Assembly (NCBI GenBank): GCA_965217565.1
Contig: CBDCIS010000008.1
Location: forward strand, 62,001 to 126,000
Direction: 5' to 3'
Origin: CBDCIS01 sp965217565
Lineage (GTDB): Bacteria > Chloroflexota > Dehalococcoidia > Lucifugimonadales > CATOSD01
DNA length: 64,000 bases
Below are positions 34,629 to 42,883 of the stretch, piece after piece; position 1 is the stretch's first letter, and each line of letters starts with the position of its first letter. Made by a program: the position numbers and the translations under genes. The notes below the pieces were generated by a model that was not told where the DNA came from, did no database searches, and worked only from the letters and a program-made list of their open reading frames with translations.

Positions 34629-34672
34629 AGGGGCGTGGTCCCAGGCTATCCAGTGCGGAGGATTTACCTGCC

Positions 34673-35659
34673 ATGACCAGCATTACCGACGTTTCCGGCA
34701 TACGTGTCGGGCACTACACCGATAGGCAGGCCGCCACCGGCTGCACCGTTATCCTGTGTGAGGCGGGAGCTGTTGGCGGCGTGGACGTTCGCGGCTCCGC
34801 GCCCGGCACGCGAGAAACGGACCTGCTGCGCCCCACGAGCCTGGTAAGCGAGGCGCACGCCGTTGTGCTCAGCGGCGGCAGCGCGTTCGGGCTGGATGCC
34901 GCATCCGGCGTCGTTCGATACCTGGAGGAGAGGGGCTCTGGCTACCTCTTGTGGGGGGGCGTGCGGGTTCCCATCGTACCGGCGGCCATACTCTTCGACC
35001 TGGGACTGGTGACCCACAAGGTGCGGCCCGGCCCTGAGGACGGATACGCGGCGTGCGAGAGCGCGACTGGTGCGTCGGTCGCCGAGGGCAGCGTGGGCGC
35101 AGGCACGGGCGCGACGGTCGCAAAGGCGCTCGGACGCGAGCGAGCTATCAAGGGCGGCATCGGGACCGCCAGCCTGGACTTGGGAAACGGCGTCATCGTC
35201 GGCGCAATCGTCGCGGTGAACGCCGTCGGTGGCGTCTATGACGTCGATACCGGCGAGGTCGTCGCCGGCCCCCTGATGGACGATGGCGTTTCGATGCACG
35301 AGTCGATGACGCAGATAACCTCGCCGGGGTTTGCTCGGCCGGACAGGCCCAGCGCGTCGAATACAACGATCGGCGTGGTCGCGACAAACGCCCGGCTGAA
35401 CAAGGAGCAGGCCAACAAGTTGGCCTCCGTTGCGCAGGATGGCCTCGCGCTTGCCATCCGGCCCGCGCACACGATGAGCGACGGCGACACCATGTTCGCG
35501 CTGGCGACGGGAACGACCGACGCAGAGCCGAACATGTTCCGCCTGTGCGCGGCATCGGCGCTGTGCGTCGCGAGGGCGATCGTGAGCGGAGTTCGCGCGG
35601 CGGACGGCATCGGCGGTGTACCCGGCGTCAAGGAGTTGTCCATAGATGGCATGGTCTGA
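34673..35659 (+). CDS. P1-family (DmpA/NylC-like) N-terminal nucleophile peptidase
   Basis: 328-aa DmpA-type hydrolase. 'GGSAFGLDAASGVVRYLEE', 'GTGATVAK' and 'ASNTTIGVVATNARL' are family blocks. The Asn230-Thr231 bond is the likely autocleavage site, freeing Thr231 as nucleophile, as in NylC-like members. ATG start. It overlaps the downstream DUF2520 gene by 14 bp, so expression is coupled to the pantothenate genes although a biochemical link is not obvious. Confidence 0.88.
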   Translation: MTSITDVSGIRVGHYTDRQAATGCTVILCEAGAVGGVDVRGSAPGTRETDLLRPTSLVSEAHAVVLSGGSAFGLDAASGVVRYLEERGSGYLLWGGVRVPIVPAAILFDLGLVTHKVRPGPEDGYAACESATGASVAEGSVGAGTGATVAKALGRERAIKGGIGTASLDLGNGVIVGAIVAVNAVGGVYDVDTGEVVAGPLMDDGVSMHESMTQITSPGFARPDRPSASNTTIGVVATNARLNKEQANKLASVAQDGLALAIRPAHTMSDGDTMFALATGTTDAEPNMFRLCAASALCVARAIVSGVRAADGIGGVPGVKELSIDGMV

Positions 35660-36539
35660 CGGCAAAGCCAGAATCGGGTTTGTGGGCGCGGGCGTCGTCG
35701 GCGGCTCGCTGGCCGTAGCGCTTTCCGAGGCGGGATATGCGGTCGTGGCCTGCGCGAGCCGGACGTTCGCATCGGCGCAGAACCTGGCCCGTTGGGCGCC
35801 GGGATGCGTCGCCTACGAGACGGCGCAGGAGGCCGCGGACGAGACGGACTTCGTGTTCGTGACCACGTCCGACGACGCGATAAGCGAGGTGGTCGGCTCC
35901 ATAACGTGGCGACCGGGCCAGGGCGTGGCGCACTGCTCCGGAGCGGCATCGCTGGACGCGTTGGACGCGGCCGCCGCACAGGGAGCGGTCGCGGGCGCGT
36001 TCCACCCGCTCCAGGCGGTCTCGTCGATTGAGAACGGCTCAAAGAGCGTGCGCGGCATAACCTTCGGCATCGAGGGGAACGAGCCGATGCGGGAGTTCCT
36101 CAGCGGCATGGCGCGGGCATTGGGAGCGAATCCGATTTTCGTACGCTCTGAGGACAAGGCGTTGTACCACCTAACGGGCGTGATGATGGGCGGACTTCTG
36201 ACGACGATGGGGGCGACGGCAGCGCAACTGTGGGAACAACTGGGATTCACGCGGGCGGACGGCGTAAAGGCGCTCGCGCCGATGATGCGGCAGGTGTCGG
36301 TAAACCTGGCGTCGTCGGGGATTCCCGGCGCGGTGGCCGGGCCGTACGCGCGGGGCGACGTCGGCACCGTGCGAAAGCACCTGGAGACGCTCGCGTCCCG
36401 CGCGCCCGACGTCCTGCCGCTCTACTGCGAGCTTGCGCTGGCCGGGCTGTCGTTCTCGATGGAGAAGGGCACGCTGAAGCCGGACGGGGCGGAGGCAATC
36501 CGCGAACTGGTGGAGCGGTTCAAGAACGAGATCGATTGA
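35646..36539 (+). CDS. Rossmann plus DUF2520 protein, candidate ketopantoate reductase
   Basis: 297-aa NAD(P)-binding protein with 'IGFVGAGVVGGSLAVALSEAGYAV' at the N terminus and the DUF2520 helical domain ('GAFHPLQAVSS', 'KALYHLTGVMMGGLLTTM'). It lies directly upstream of panB and panC, and no panE is seen. The fold is related to 6-phosphogluconate-dehydrogenase-like reductases, so it may supply the missing ketopantoate reduction. This role is inference from context. Confidence 0.88.
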   Translation: MAWSDGKARIGFVGAGVVGGSLAVALSEAGYAVVACASRTFASAQNLARWAPGCVAYETAQEAADETDFVFVTTSDDAISEVVGSITWRPGQGVAHCSGAASLDALDAAAAQGAVAGAFHPLQAVSSIENGSKSVRGITFGIEGNEPMREFLSGMARALGANPIFVRSEDKALYHLTGVMMGGLLTTMGATAAQLWEQLGFTRADGVKALAPMMRQVSVNLASSGIPGAVAGPYARGDVGTVRKHLETLASRAPDVLPLYCELALAGLSFSMEKGTLKPDGAEAIRELVERFKNEID

Positions 36540-36602
36540 GGAGGCGTTACAACTCAAAGCGTAGGACCTCACTCTAACGGTAATATGCGAGGAGGTACCA
36601 CA

Positions 36603-37451
36603 ATGCGTGTGACGATTCGAGACCTGAGGGACATGAAGAGTCGAGGCGAGAGGATACCGATGATAACCGCCTACGACTACACCGCGGCCATGATTGTCGA
36701 GCAGGCGGGGATTCCCCTCATCCTGGTCGGCGACAGCCTGGGACAGGTTGTCCTGGGCTACGACTCCACCGTGCCTGTCACGATGGATGAGATGGTACAC
36801 CACATCAAGGCGGTCGTGCGAGGCACCAACAAGGCCCACGTCGTCGGGGACCTGCCCTTTTTGAGCTATCACGCCGATATAGCGGAGGCCGTCCGAAACG
36901 CCGGCCGGCTCCTGAAGGAGGGAGGCGCGCAGTCGATCAAGCTGGAGGGTGGCCGGAACATGGCCGAGACCGTACGGCGGATAGTGCAGTCCGGCATCCC
37001 GGTCATGGGTCACATTGGGCTGACCCCTCAGGCCGTGAATCAGCTTGGAGGCTATCGCGTCCAGGGCAAGTCCTCCAAGGAGGCGGTCGGGCTTCTGAAG
37101 GACGCTAAGGCGTTGGAAGACGCCGGCGCCTACTCGGTCGTGCTGGAGTGCGTTCCCGCGCCGCTGGCCGCGCTTATCACCGAGCGGCTGTCCGTCCCCA
37201 CCATTGGAATAGGCGCGGGCGTAAATTGCGACGGTCAGGTGCAGGTCTTCCACGACCTGCTGGGGCTGTTCTCGGACTTCGTTCCCAAGCATGCCCGCCG
37301 CTATGCCAGCCTCGCGGATGAGATCAAGGGCGCTGTCGCCGAGTATGCCGAAGACGTTCGGAGCCAGAGCTTCCCGACCGACAAGGAAAGCTACACCATG
37401 AGGCAGAGCGTCCTCCAGGATCTGACCGGCCAGGCGGCGCAGCCAGCATAG
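36603..37451 (+). CDS. panB: 3-methyl-2-oxobutanoate hydroxymethyltransferase
   Basis: 282-aa first enzyme of pantothenate synthesis, converting alpha-ketoisovalerate to ketopantoate with methylene-THF. 'MITAYDYTAAMIVEQAGIPLILVGDSLG' and 'GIGAGVNCDGQVQVFHDLLG' are diagnostic. ATG at 36603 is preferred because GAGGAGG lies just upstream; an earlier in-frame ATG at 36585 lies in the leader. The gene continues into panC after 6 bp. Confidence 0.96.
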   Translation: MRVTIRDLRDMKSRGERIPMITAYDYTAAMIVEQAGIPLILVGDSLGQVVLGYDSTVPVTMDEMVHHIKAVVRGTNKAHVVGDLPFLSYHADIAEAVRNAGRLLKEGGAQSIKLEGGRNMAETVRRIVQSGIPVMGHIGLTPQAVNQLGGYRVQGKSSKEAVGLLKDAKALEDAGAYSVVLECVPAPLAALITERLSVPTIGIGAGVNCDGQVQVFHDLLGLFSDFVPKHARRYASLADEIKGAVAEYAEDVRSQSFPTDKESYTMRQSVLQDLTGQAAQPA

Positions 37452-37457
37452 ATTCCA

Positions 37458-38288
37458 TTGAGAGTCATAGAGACCATATCCGACTTTCGAGAAGCGCGTC
37501 AGCGGGCGCTGGGGCCGCTTGGCCTCGTGGCGACCATGGGCTTTCTGCATGAGGGCCATCTGTCGCTCGTGCGGAGGGCACGCGCTGAGAACACTACCGT
37601 TGTCGCGAGCATCTTCGTAAACCCCACCCAGTTTGGCCCCAGCGAGGACTTCTCGACCTACCCTAGGGATATAGAAGCCGACCTAGCTAGCCTGGATGCA
37701 GAAGGCGTGGAACTCGTCTTCGCGCCCACCGTGGAGGAGATGTATCCCAAGGACTTCGACATCTACGTTGAGGTTGGCGGGGTCGCTTCCAGGCTCGAAG
37801 GGAAGTCCCGTCCCGGTCACTTCAGGGGAGTCGCCACCGTGGTATGCAAGCTGCTCGCTGTCGTACGTCCGGACAGGGCCTATTTCGGCCAGAAGGACGC
37901 TCAGCAGTGTGTCGTGGTCAAGCGGCTCAACGCCGCTCTGGGCCTCGGTGCGGAGATCGTCGTCGTGCCCACCGTGCGCGAGGCCGACGGGCTGGCCTTG
38001 AGCAGCCGCAACATCTACCTGGGAGCGGAAGAGAGAAGGGCGGCGCTGGCGCTATACAGGTCGCTCTGTCTGGCTAGAGAGCTTTGGGAGCGTGGCAACA
38101 GGGATGCGGGGGACGTGCGCGAACAGATGCGAGCCTTTATCGAAGGCGAGCCTCTGGCCCGCATCGACTACGTCAGCATTGCCGATGCGACAACTCTTGA
38201 GGAGGTGGAGCGCATCGACGGCCCGGCGCTGATTCCCCTGGCAGTCTATATCGGAAGGACCAGGCTCATCGACAACATCACCCTGTGA
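37458..38288 (+). CDS. panC: Pantothenate synthetase
   Basis: 276-aa ligase joining pantoate and beta-alanine with ATP. 'TMGFLHEGHLSLVRRAR' carries the HxGH nucleotidyl-transferase motif, with 'VNPTQFGPSEDFSTYPR' and 'FGQKDAQQ' downstream. TTG start 6 bp after panB. panD is not in the window. Confidence 0.95.
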   Translation: MRVIETISDFREARQRALGPLGLVATMGFLHEGHLSLVRRARAENTTVVASIFVNPTQFGPSEDFSTYPRDIEADLASLDAEGVELVFAPTVEEMYPKDFDIYVEVGGVASRLEGKSRPGHFRGVATVVCKLLAVVRPDRAYFGQKDAQQCVVVKRLNAALGLGAEIVVVPTVREADGLALSSRNIYLGAEERRAALALYRSLCLARELWERGNRDAGDVREQMRAFIEGEPLARIDYVSIADATTLEEVERIDGPALIPLAVYIGRTRLIDNITL

Positions 38289-38546
38289 TAATGGCGGTAG
38301 GCGCGCGGGTCTGTGGGGGTTGGTCTCGAAGCCTGTACCATAAGTCAACCAGATCTGCCAAAGCGTGGTTCGACAGGCTCACCACGAACGGCTTTTGACC
38401 TTGGAAACGTTCGCCCCCGGAATCGGGTCCGGGGCAGGCTCTGAGCCTGTCGAAGGGTCCGCACTCGCAGGTCAACTACGTTTCGAGACAGGCTCCTTGT
38501 GCCCGACTGTGGGTTGCGGGGATTGCGCAACCGTGGCCTGAGATTC
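38289..38546. repeat. Intergenic repeats with TTCGACAGGCTCA palindromic words
   Basis: GGTTCGACAGGCTCACCACG (38368-38387) and the inverted GAGCCTGTCGAAGGG (38443-38457) are a repeat type found in many bacterial genomes. No gene is visible in this 330-bp gap. Confidence 0.6.
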
Positions 38547-38555
38547 TGATATAAT
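38547..38555 (+). promoter_or_regulatory. Extended -10 promoter for surE
   Basis: TGATATAAT matches TGnTATAAT; the -35 region is weak. It gives a leader of about 60 nt. Confidence 0.5.
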
Positions 38556-38622
38556 GTGCTCGCTGCTGAAGAACTCTCTTCACACGAGCGCGTACAAGCA
38601 TCCTCATTGCCGGGGGCCGGAC

Positions 38623-39417
38623 TTGAGAATTCTCGTAACCAACGATGATGGCATAAACTCTCCCGGGCTTTGGAGCGTAGCCGACGCGCTCAAGCCTCTG
38701 GGCGAGGTTATCGTGGTCGCGCCGGACCGCGACCTGAGCGGAGTCAGCGCGGCGATGACGCTGATGGCGGTCTTGCGCGCCCAGGAGGTTGCTGCTCCCA
38801 TAGAGGGCGTCAAGGCCTACTCGGTGCAGGGAACCCCCGGCGACTGCGTGATCCTGGCGACCGAGGCGCTGGTGAAGGCGCCCTTCGACCTCGTGGTATC
38901 GGGGATAAACCAGGGCGCGAACTTTGGAATGGACGTCATCAACTCCGGCACGGTAGGCGGCGCGTTTCACGGATACTTTCGCAACATCCCGTCCATCGCC
39001 GTCTCGGTGGCGTCGCTCACGAGCGTTCGCTACGACGCCGCGGCTCGGGTGACGAGCGCGTTGGCAAAGGCCATCTTCGACAACCCCATGCCCTCTCCGC
39101 TGCTTCTGAACGTGAATCTGCCCAACATCGGCCTCGACGAGATAGAGGAAGTTCAGCTAACCCGCTTGGGGCCGAAGGCCTTCCTGGAGAACGTGGAGCG
39201 GGGCAGCGACGGGCGCAAGGAGCATTTCTGGATCAAGCACAACAGGTCGATCAATACCCAACCGGAGGAGGGCACGGACAGGTGGGCGGTCCGCAACAAG
39301 CGGGTGTCCATAACGCCAATCGACGTCGTGTTCACCAACGGGCCGCCGCACGGGGTGTTCGAGTCGATTGCCAAAGGGCTGACCGAGGAGCTAACGACGA
39401 GAGTACAGTCTCAGTAG
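38623..39417 (+). CDS. surE: 5'/3'-nucleotidase SurE
   Basis: 264-aa metal-dependent nucleotidase/survival protein. The N-terminal 'RILVTNDDGINSPGL' (Asp pair binds the metal), 'VVAPDRDLSGVS' and 'VSGINQGANFG' are family motifs. TTG at 38623 starts exactly at the first strand; the upstream in-frame ATG lies on the promoter. NIPSNAP follows after 13 bp. Confidence 0.95.
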   Translation: MRILVTNDDGINSPGLWSVADALKPLGEVIVVAPDRDLSGVSAAMTLMAVLRAQEVAAPIEGVKAYSVQGTPGDCVILATEALVKAPFDLVVSGINQGANFGMDVINSGTVGGAFHGYFRNIPSIAVSVASLTSVRYDAAARVTSALAKAIFDNPMPSPLLLNVNLPNIGLDEIEEVQLTRLGPKAFLENVERGSDGRKEHFWIKHNRSINTQPEEGTDRWAVRNKRVSITPIDVVFTNGPPHGVFESIAKGLTEELTTRVQSQ

Positions 39418-39430
39418 CAAGGAGGGTAAG

Positions 39431-39757
39431 ATGATTTACGAGTACCGCGTGTATGAGGCCGCGCCGGGCAAGATGGCCGCCCTTCAGGCCAGGTTCCGCG
39501 ACCACACTCTCGAGATATTCGAACGTCACGGCATCAAGAACATAGGCTACTGGACGGCAAGCGTCGGAGATTACAGCGACAGGCTCATCTACATCGTCGC
39601 ATTCGAGGACGCGGCGCAGCGCGACAGCGCATGGGCGGCGTTCCGCGACGACCCGGAGTGGCAGCGCGTGAGGGCCCAGTCCGAAGTCGATGGCCCGCTC
39701 ACGACGCGAATCAGCAACTCACTGCTCGCCCCAACTGACTTCTCGCCCCTGAAGTAG
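39431..39757 (+). CDS. NIPSNAP-family protein
   Basis: 108-aa ferredoxin-like alpha/beta-barrel protein: 'MIYEYRVYEAAPGKMAALQARFRDHTLEIFERHGIKNIGYW' is the NIPSNAP signature. AAGGAGGG precedes the ATG. Function in bacteria is unclear. It is probably co-transcribed with surE. Confidence 0.9.
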   Translation: MIYEYRVYEAAPGKMAALQARFRDHTLEIFERHGIKNIGYWTASVGDYSDRLIYIVAFEDAAQRDSAWAAFRDDPEWQRVRAQSEVDGPLTTRISNSLLAPTDFSPLK

Positions 39758-39856
39758 AGCGCGGCTGCGTCTCACCGTGAGCGGCCCGGCGTCAATAGCT
39801 GTTCTGACTCGATGCCAGGTCCCGGAAGGTCGTTCGACCGGAAAACCTTGTGATGC

Positions 39857-39885
39857 TTGACAGGGCCGTACATGCGTGCTATTCT
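39857..39885 (+). promoter_or_regulatory. Strong sigma-70 promoter with no nearby gene
   Basis: TTGACA and TATTCT separated by 17 bp. The nearest downstream start codon is 280 bp away, so it may drive a non-coding RNA or a long leader. Confidence 0.6.
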
Positions 39886-40045
39886 GCGTTCAATGTCATT
39901 CCGCGAAACCGCAGGCCGTCGCAGCCTAAAGATAGCAAATGTCCCAGAATGACCCAAATGACCCAGTTGGTTTTTCGCGGTTCAACCCTGCGTACACACA
40001 GCCAATGCGCCACAAACTCTGAACAGCCACTGGCGTCAGCCCCTA

Positions 40046-40074
40046 TTGCTTTGCGGCCAGCAACGGTATATGCT
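40046..40074 (+). promoter_or_regulatory. Promoter for the second thiolase-like gene
   Basis: TTGCTT and TATGCT separated by 17 bp, about 90 bp upstream of the start. Confidence 0.5.
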
Positions 40075-40166
40075 AGGCGCGGCTCTTGAGCGATGCTGGC
40101 GCGTTGCCGATGGCGTGAGTGCGCTATTCCCAAAGGAACCAACTAAGTTAGGAGGTCCAGTCAGAC

Positions 40167-41309
40167 ATGGCTGATTTGTCCAGAACATGCGCTATCGTCG
40201 GGGTTGACGAGTCCGACGTTATAGGCAGAGTGGAGAACAAGTCGAACCTTCAGCATCACGCGGAAGCGGGCTACAACGCGCTCGCGGACGCCGGTCTGTC
40301 CATCAAGGACGTCGACGGCGTGTTCGCGGCAGGCTCATCGACGCTCAGCACAGCTGAGTACATGGGAATCAAGCCCCGCTACACCGATAGCACGTCGGTC
40401 GGTGGGTCGTCGTTCGTCATTCACGTCGGCCACGCGGTCGCGGCCATCAATGCCGGCTACTGCGAGGTCGCGCTGATAACGCACGGCGAGGCCGGCCGCA
40501 GCGCGCGCAGCCGCGCCGGGGGAAACGCGGCGGAGCCGACTTCCCAGTTCGAGACCCCTTATGGCTTCATCGGCGCGCCAATCAACTACGCGCTGGCCTG
40601 CCGCCGCTACATGCACCAGTACGGCGAAGACCGCACACGCCAGGCGCTGGCGGAGATTGCGGTGTCCACCCGCAAGTGGGCGCTCAAGAATCCCAAGGCC
40701 TACATGAAGGACCCAATGTCGTTCGACGACTACCACGATTCGCGCTGGATTGCCTGGCCCTTCCACCTCCTCGACTGCTGCCTGGTCACCGACGCGGGCG
40801 GCGCGGCGGTGGTTACCACGGCGGAGCGGGCGCGCGACCTGGCGAAGAAGCCCGTGTGGATTCTGGGCGCCGCCGAGGGCCACTCCCACAACATGATAAG
40901 CCAGATGCCGGACATGACGCAGACGTGGGCCGCCAACTCCGGGCCCGCCGCCATGGGACGGGCGGGCGTCACCCACGACGACATCGACCTGGCGATGATA
41001 TACGACTCTTTCACCTACACCGTGCTGATAACCCTGGAGAGCCTGGGGTTCTGCAAGCCGGGTGAGGGCGCGGATTTCGTCGCGAACCAGCGCACCGCGC
41101 CCGGCGGAGACTTCCCCATGAACACCTCCGGCGGCGGACTGTCATACACCCACTCCGGAATGTACGGCATGTTCCTGATTCTGGAGGCCGTGAGGCAGCT
41201 TCGAGGCGAGGCGGGCGAGCGGCAGATAGACGACCCGAAGATTTCTATCATGCACGGCACAGGCGGTTCGCTGTCATCCACCGGCAGCGTCGTTCTGGCG
41301 GTGGACTAG
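40167..41309 (+). CDS. Thiolase-like protein (Ltp2-type), second copy
   Basis: 380-aa thiolase-fold protein homologous to the 11.8-kb gene. The Cys segment is 'DSTSVGGSS' (no Cys) and 'MIYDSF' again has Tyr for the active-site His, with 'GGGLSYTHSGMYG' near the C terminus. AGGAGG lies 13 bp before the ATG. It is followed after 50 bp by its DUF35 partner. Likely a CoA-dependent aldolase or related lyase rather than a thiolase; substrate unknown. Confidence 0.83.
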   Translation: MADLSRTCAIVGVDESDVIGRVENKSNLQHHAEAGYNALADAGLSIKDVDGVFAAGSSTLSTAEYMGIKPRYTDSTSVGGSSFVIHVGHAVAAINAGYCEVALITHGEAGRSARSRAGGNAAEPTSQFETPYGFIGAPINYALACRRYMHQYGEDRTRQALAEIAVSTRKWALKNPKAYMKDPMSFDDYHDSRWIAWPFHLLDCCLVTDAGGAAVVTTAERARDLAKKPVWILGAAEGHSHNMISQMPDMTQTWAANSGPAAMGRAGVTHDDIDLAMIYDSFTYTVLITLESLGFCKPGEGADFVANQRTAPGGDFPMNTSGGGLSYTHSGMYGMFLILEAVRQLRGEAGERQIDDPKISIMHGTGGSLSSTGSVVLAVD

Positions 41310-41359
41310 GCCGCCGGACCCCTAGTGTCTTGCAGTATCACCAGGTTTAGGAGAACGCG

Positions 41360-41776
41360 ATGACCCAGCAGTACAACAAGCCCGTCCCTGTTCCGCAGGG
41401 CGAGTCAGACGAATACTGGAACAAGGCCAAGGAGCACGAGTTGTGGTTGCGAAACTGCAACGACTGCGGCAACCCATACTTCTATCCGCGCGACATCTCC
41501 CCCTGCTGCTTCTCCAAGGACACCTCCTGGATAAAGGCTAGCGGCAAGGGTACCCTGTACACCTACGCCATCGCGCACCGTCCGCCGCACCCCGGCTTCG
41601 CGCAGGACGCGCCCTACGTGGTGGCCGTCGTGGAGCTCGACGAGGGGCCGCGTATGCCGACGAACATCGTCATCGACGACCCCACGCCGGAGAAGCTGCA
41701 AATCGGAATGTCCCTGGAGGCGGTATTCGAGGACATCACCGACACAATCGCGCTGCCCAAGTTCAAGCCGGCCTAG
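41360..41776 (+). CDS. Zn-ribbon/OB-fold (DUF35) protein, second copy
   Basis: 138-aa DUF35 protein paired with the preceding thiolase-like gene. Zinc-ribbon Cys are in 'CNDCGNPYFYPRDISPCC' (second knuckle spaced as CC rather than CxxC). An OB fold follows. AGGAG precedes the ATG. Confidence 0.9.
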   Translation: MTQQYNKPVPVPQGESDEYWNKAKEHELWLRNCNDCGNPYFYPRDISPCCFSKDTSWIKASGKGTLYTYAIAHRPPHPGFAQDAPYVVAVVELDEGPRMPTNIVIDDPTPEKLQIGMSLEAVFEDITDTIALPKFKPA

Positions 41777-41783
41777 GGACGAG

Positions 41784-41936
41784 AACCTGTTTCAATTTAG
41801 TAGGTGCTGCCTTACAGAGGCAAACCCTGGGGCCCCCACAAGGGAACGCCGGTAGGGGCAGGTCTTGTGCCTGCCCTCTTTCCCATACCTGGGCTCCCAC
41901 GAGGGAACGCCCCTACCGAATAGACCGATACAGGTT
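41784..41936. repeat. MITE-like element E2 with inverted ends and family C hairpins
   Basis: The 153-bp unit begins with AACCTGTTTCAATTTAG and ends with CCGATACAGGTT, starting 8 bp after the OB-fold stop. Its right end matches that of E1 at 17/21 positions. The interior holds two family C hairpins (GGTAGGGGCAGG..., ...CCCCTACC). Confidence 0.6.
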
Positions 41937-42023
41937 CGTGGGTGACTGCAGCTTGTGGGGCAATTTCTGCACTTTCGCTAAGAGGGTGTGTGAGAAGTCT
42001 TGGATATGTATTAGAATGGAGGC

Positions 42024-42431
42024 ATGAAACGCAAAGCATACCCCAGTGACCTGACTGATGAACAGTGGAAGATGCTCGCTCCGCTACTCCCGGCAGCCAA
42101 AACTGGGGGAAGGCCACGTACTGTAGACCTGCGGGAAGTCGTCAACGGCATTCTATACGTTCTGCGCAACGGTTGCACGTGGCGAGCCATGCCGCATGAC
42201 CTCCCGCCTTGGGGTACTGTATGGTGGTATTTTCGGGAGTGGAGAGAGGATGGTACATGGGAACGAGCCAATGACGCTCTCCGAGTCAAGGTCCGGCAGG
42301 CCGAGGGGAGGAACCCGACACCTAGCGCTGCTATCATAGACAGCCAGTCGGTCAAGACTACGGAAAAAGGGGGCCTCGTGGCTATGACGCTGGCAAGAAG
42401 GTCAACGGTCGAAAGCGACATATCATTGTAG
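42024..42431 (+). CDS. IS5-family transposase, ORF A (copy 1)
   Basis: 135 aa with the N-terminal helix-turn-helix part ('LTDEQWKMLAPLLP') and the first catalytic Asp in 'IIDSQSVKT'. Full transposase needs a -1 shift at the A5G5 run at 42364-42373, where the -1 frame continues into the family sequence 'GPRGYDAGKKVNGRKRHI'. Confidence 0.9.
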   Translation: MKRKAYPSDLTDEQWKMLAPLLPAAKTGGRPRTVDLREVVNGILYVLRNGCTWRAMPHDLPPWGTVWWYFREWREDGTWERANDALRVKVRQAEGRNPTPSAAIIDSQSVKTTEKGGLVAMTLARRSTVESDISL

Positions 42432-42436
42432 ATACC

Positions 42437-42808
42437 ATGGGGTTGCTGCTGGCGGTGGTGGTGCATCCTGCCAATATCCAGGATAGGGATGGGGCGAAGC
42501 TGGTCATCGATAAATTGATAGGGAGGTTTCCCCGCATGAGGTTGGTCTGGGCCGATGCTGGCTATGCTGGAAAGCTGGTCGAGTGGGTCTGGGCCCTGAC
42601 AGGCTGGGCACTCGAGATTGTCAAGCGCCCCAGGGACAGCCACCGTTTTCAAGTGCTGCCGCGAAGATGGGTGGTCGAACGAACATTCGCGTGGCTCAGC
42701 AGGTGCCGTCGGATGAGCAAGGACTACGAAGCTCTGTCCGATACAACCGAGGCGTGGACCCATATAGCTATGATTCATCTCATGCTCCGACGCTTAGCAC
42801 CAACCTAA
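42437..42808 (+). CDS. IS5-family transposase, ORF B (copy 1)
   Basis: 123 aa carrying the second Asp ('VWADAGYAG') and the Glu ('RRWVVERTFAWLSRCRRMSKDYE') of the DDE site. It lies in the -1 frame relative to ORF A and is probably made mainly as the shifted fusion. Confidence 0.9.
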   Translation: MGLLLAVVVHPANIQDRDGAKLVIDKLIGRFPRMRLVWADAGYAGKLVEWVWALTGWALEIVKRPRDSHRFQVLPRRWVVERTFAWLSRCRRMSKDYEALSDTTEAWTHIAMIHLMLRRLAPT

Positions 42809-42883
42809 TTTGAACTTCTCACACACCCTCTAAGCTCGGAACATTTACTAGAAGTGGTGTCGGGCGGTCCCGGTGGCGGGCTT

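Larger units (their letters stand above)
41982..42830 (+). mobile_element. IS5-family insertion sequence, copy 1 (intact)
   Basis: 849 bp bounded by inverted repeats GAGGGTGTGTGAGAAGT and ACTTCTCACACACCCTC, with a TAA target duplication on both sides. Two overlapping-frame ORFs encode a DDE transposase. Copies 2 and 3 in this window are almost identical, so transposition is recent. Confidence 0.92.

Noticed and set aside
36171..37559. 462-codon minus-strand open frame across DUF2520, panB and panC
   Set aside because: Overlaps three well-supported genes and has no domain-like sequence.
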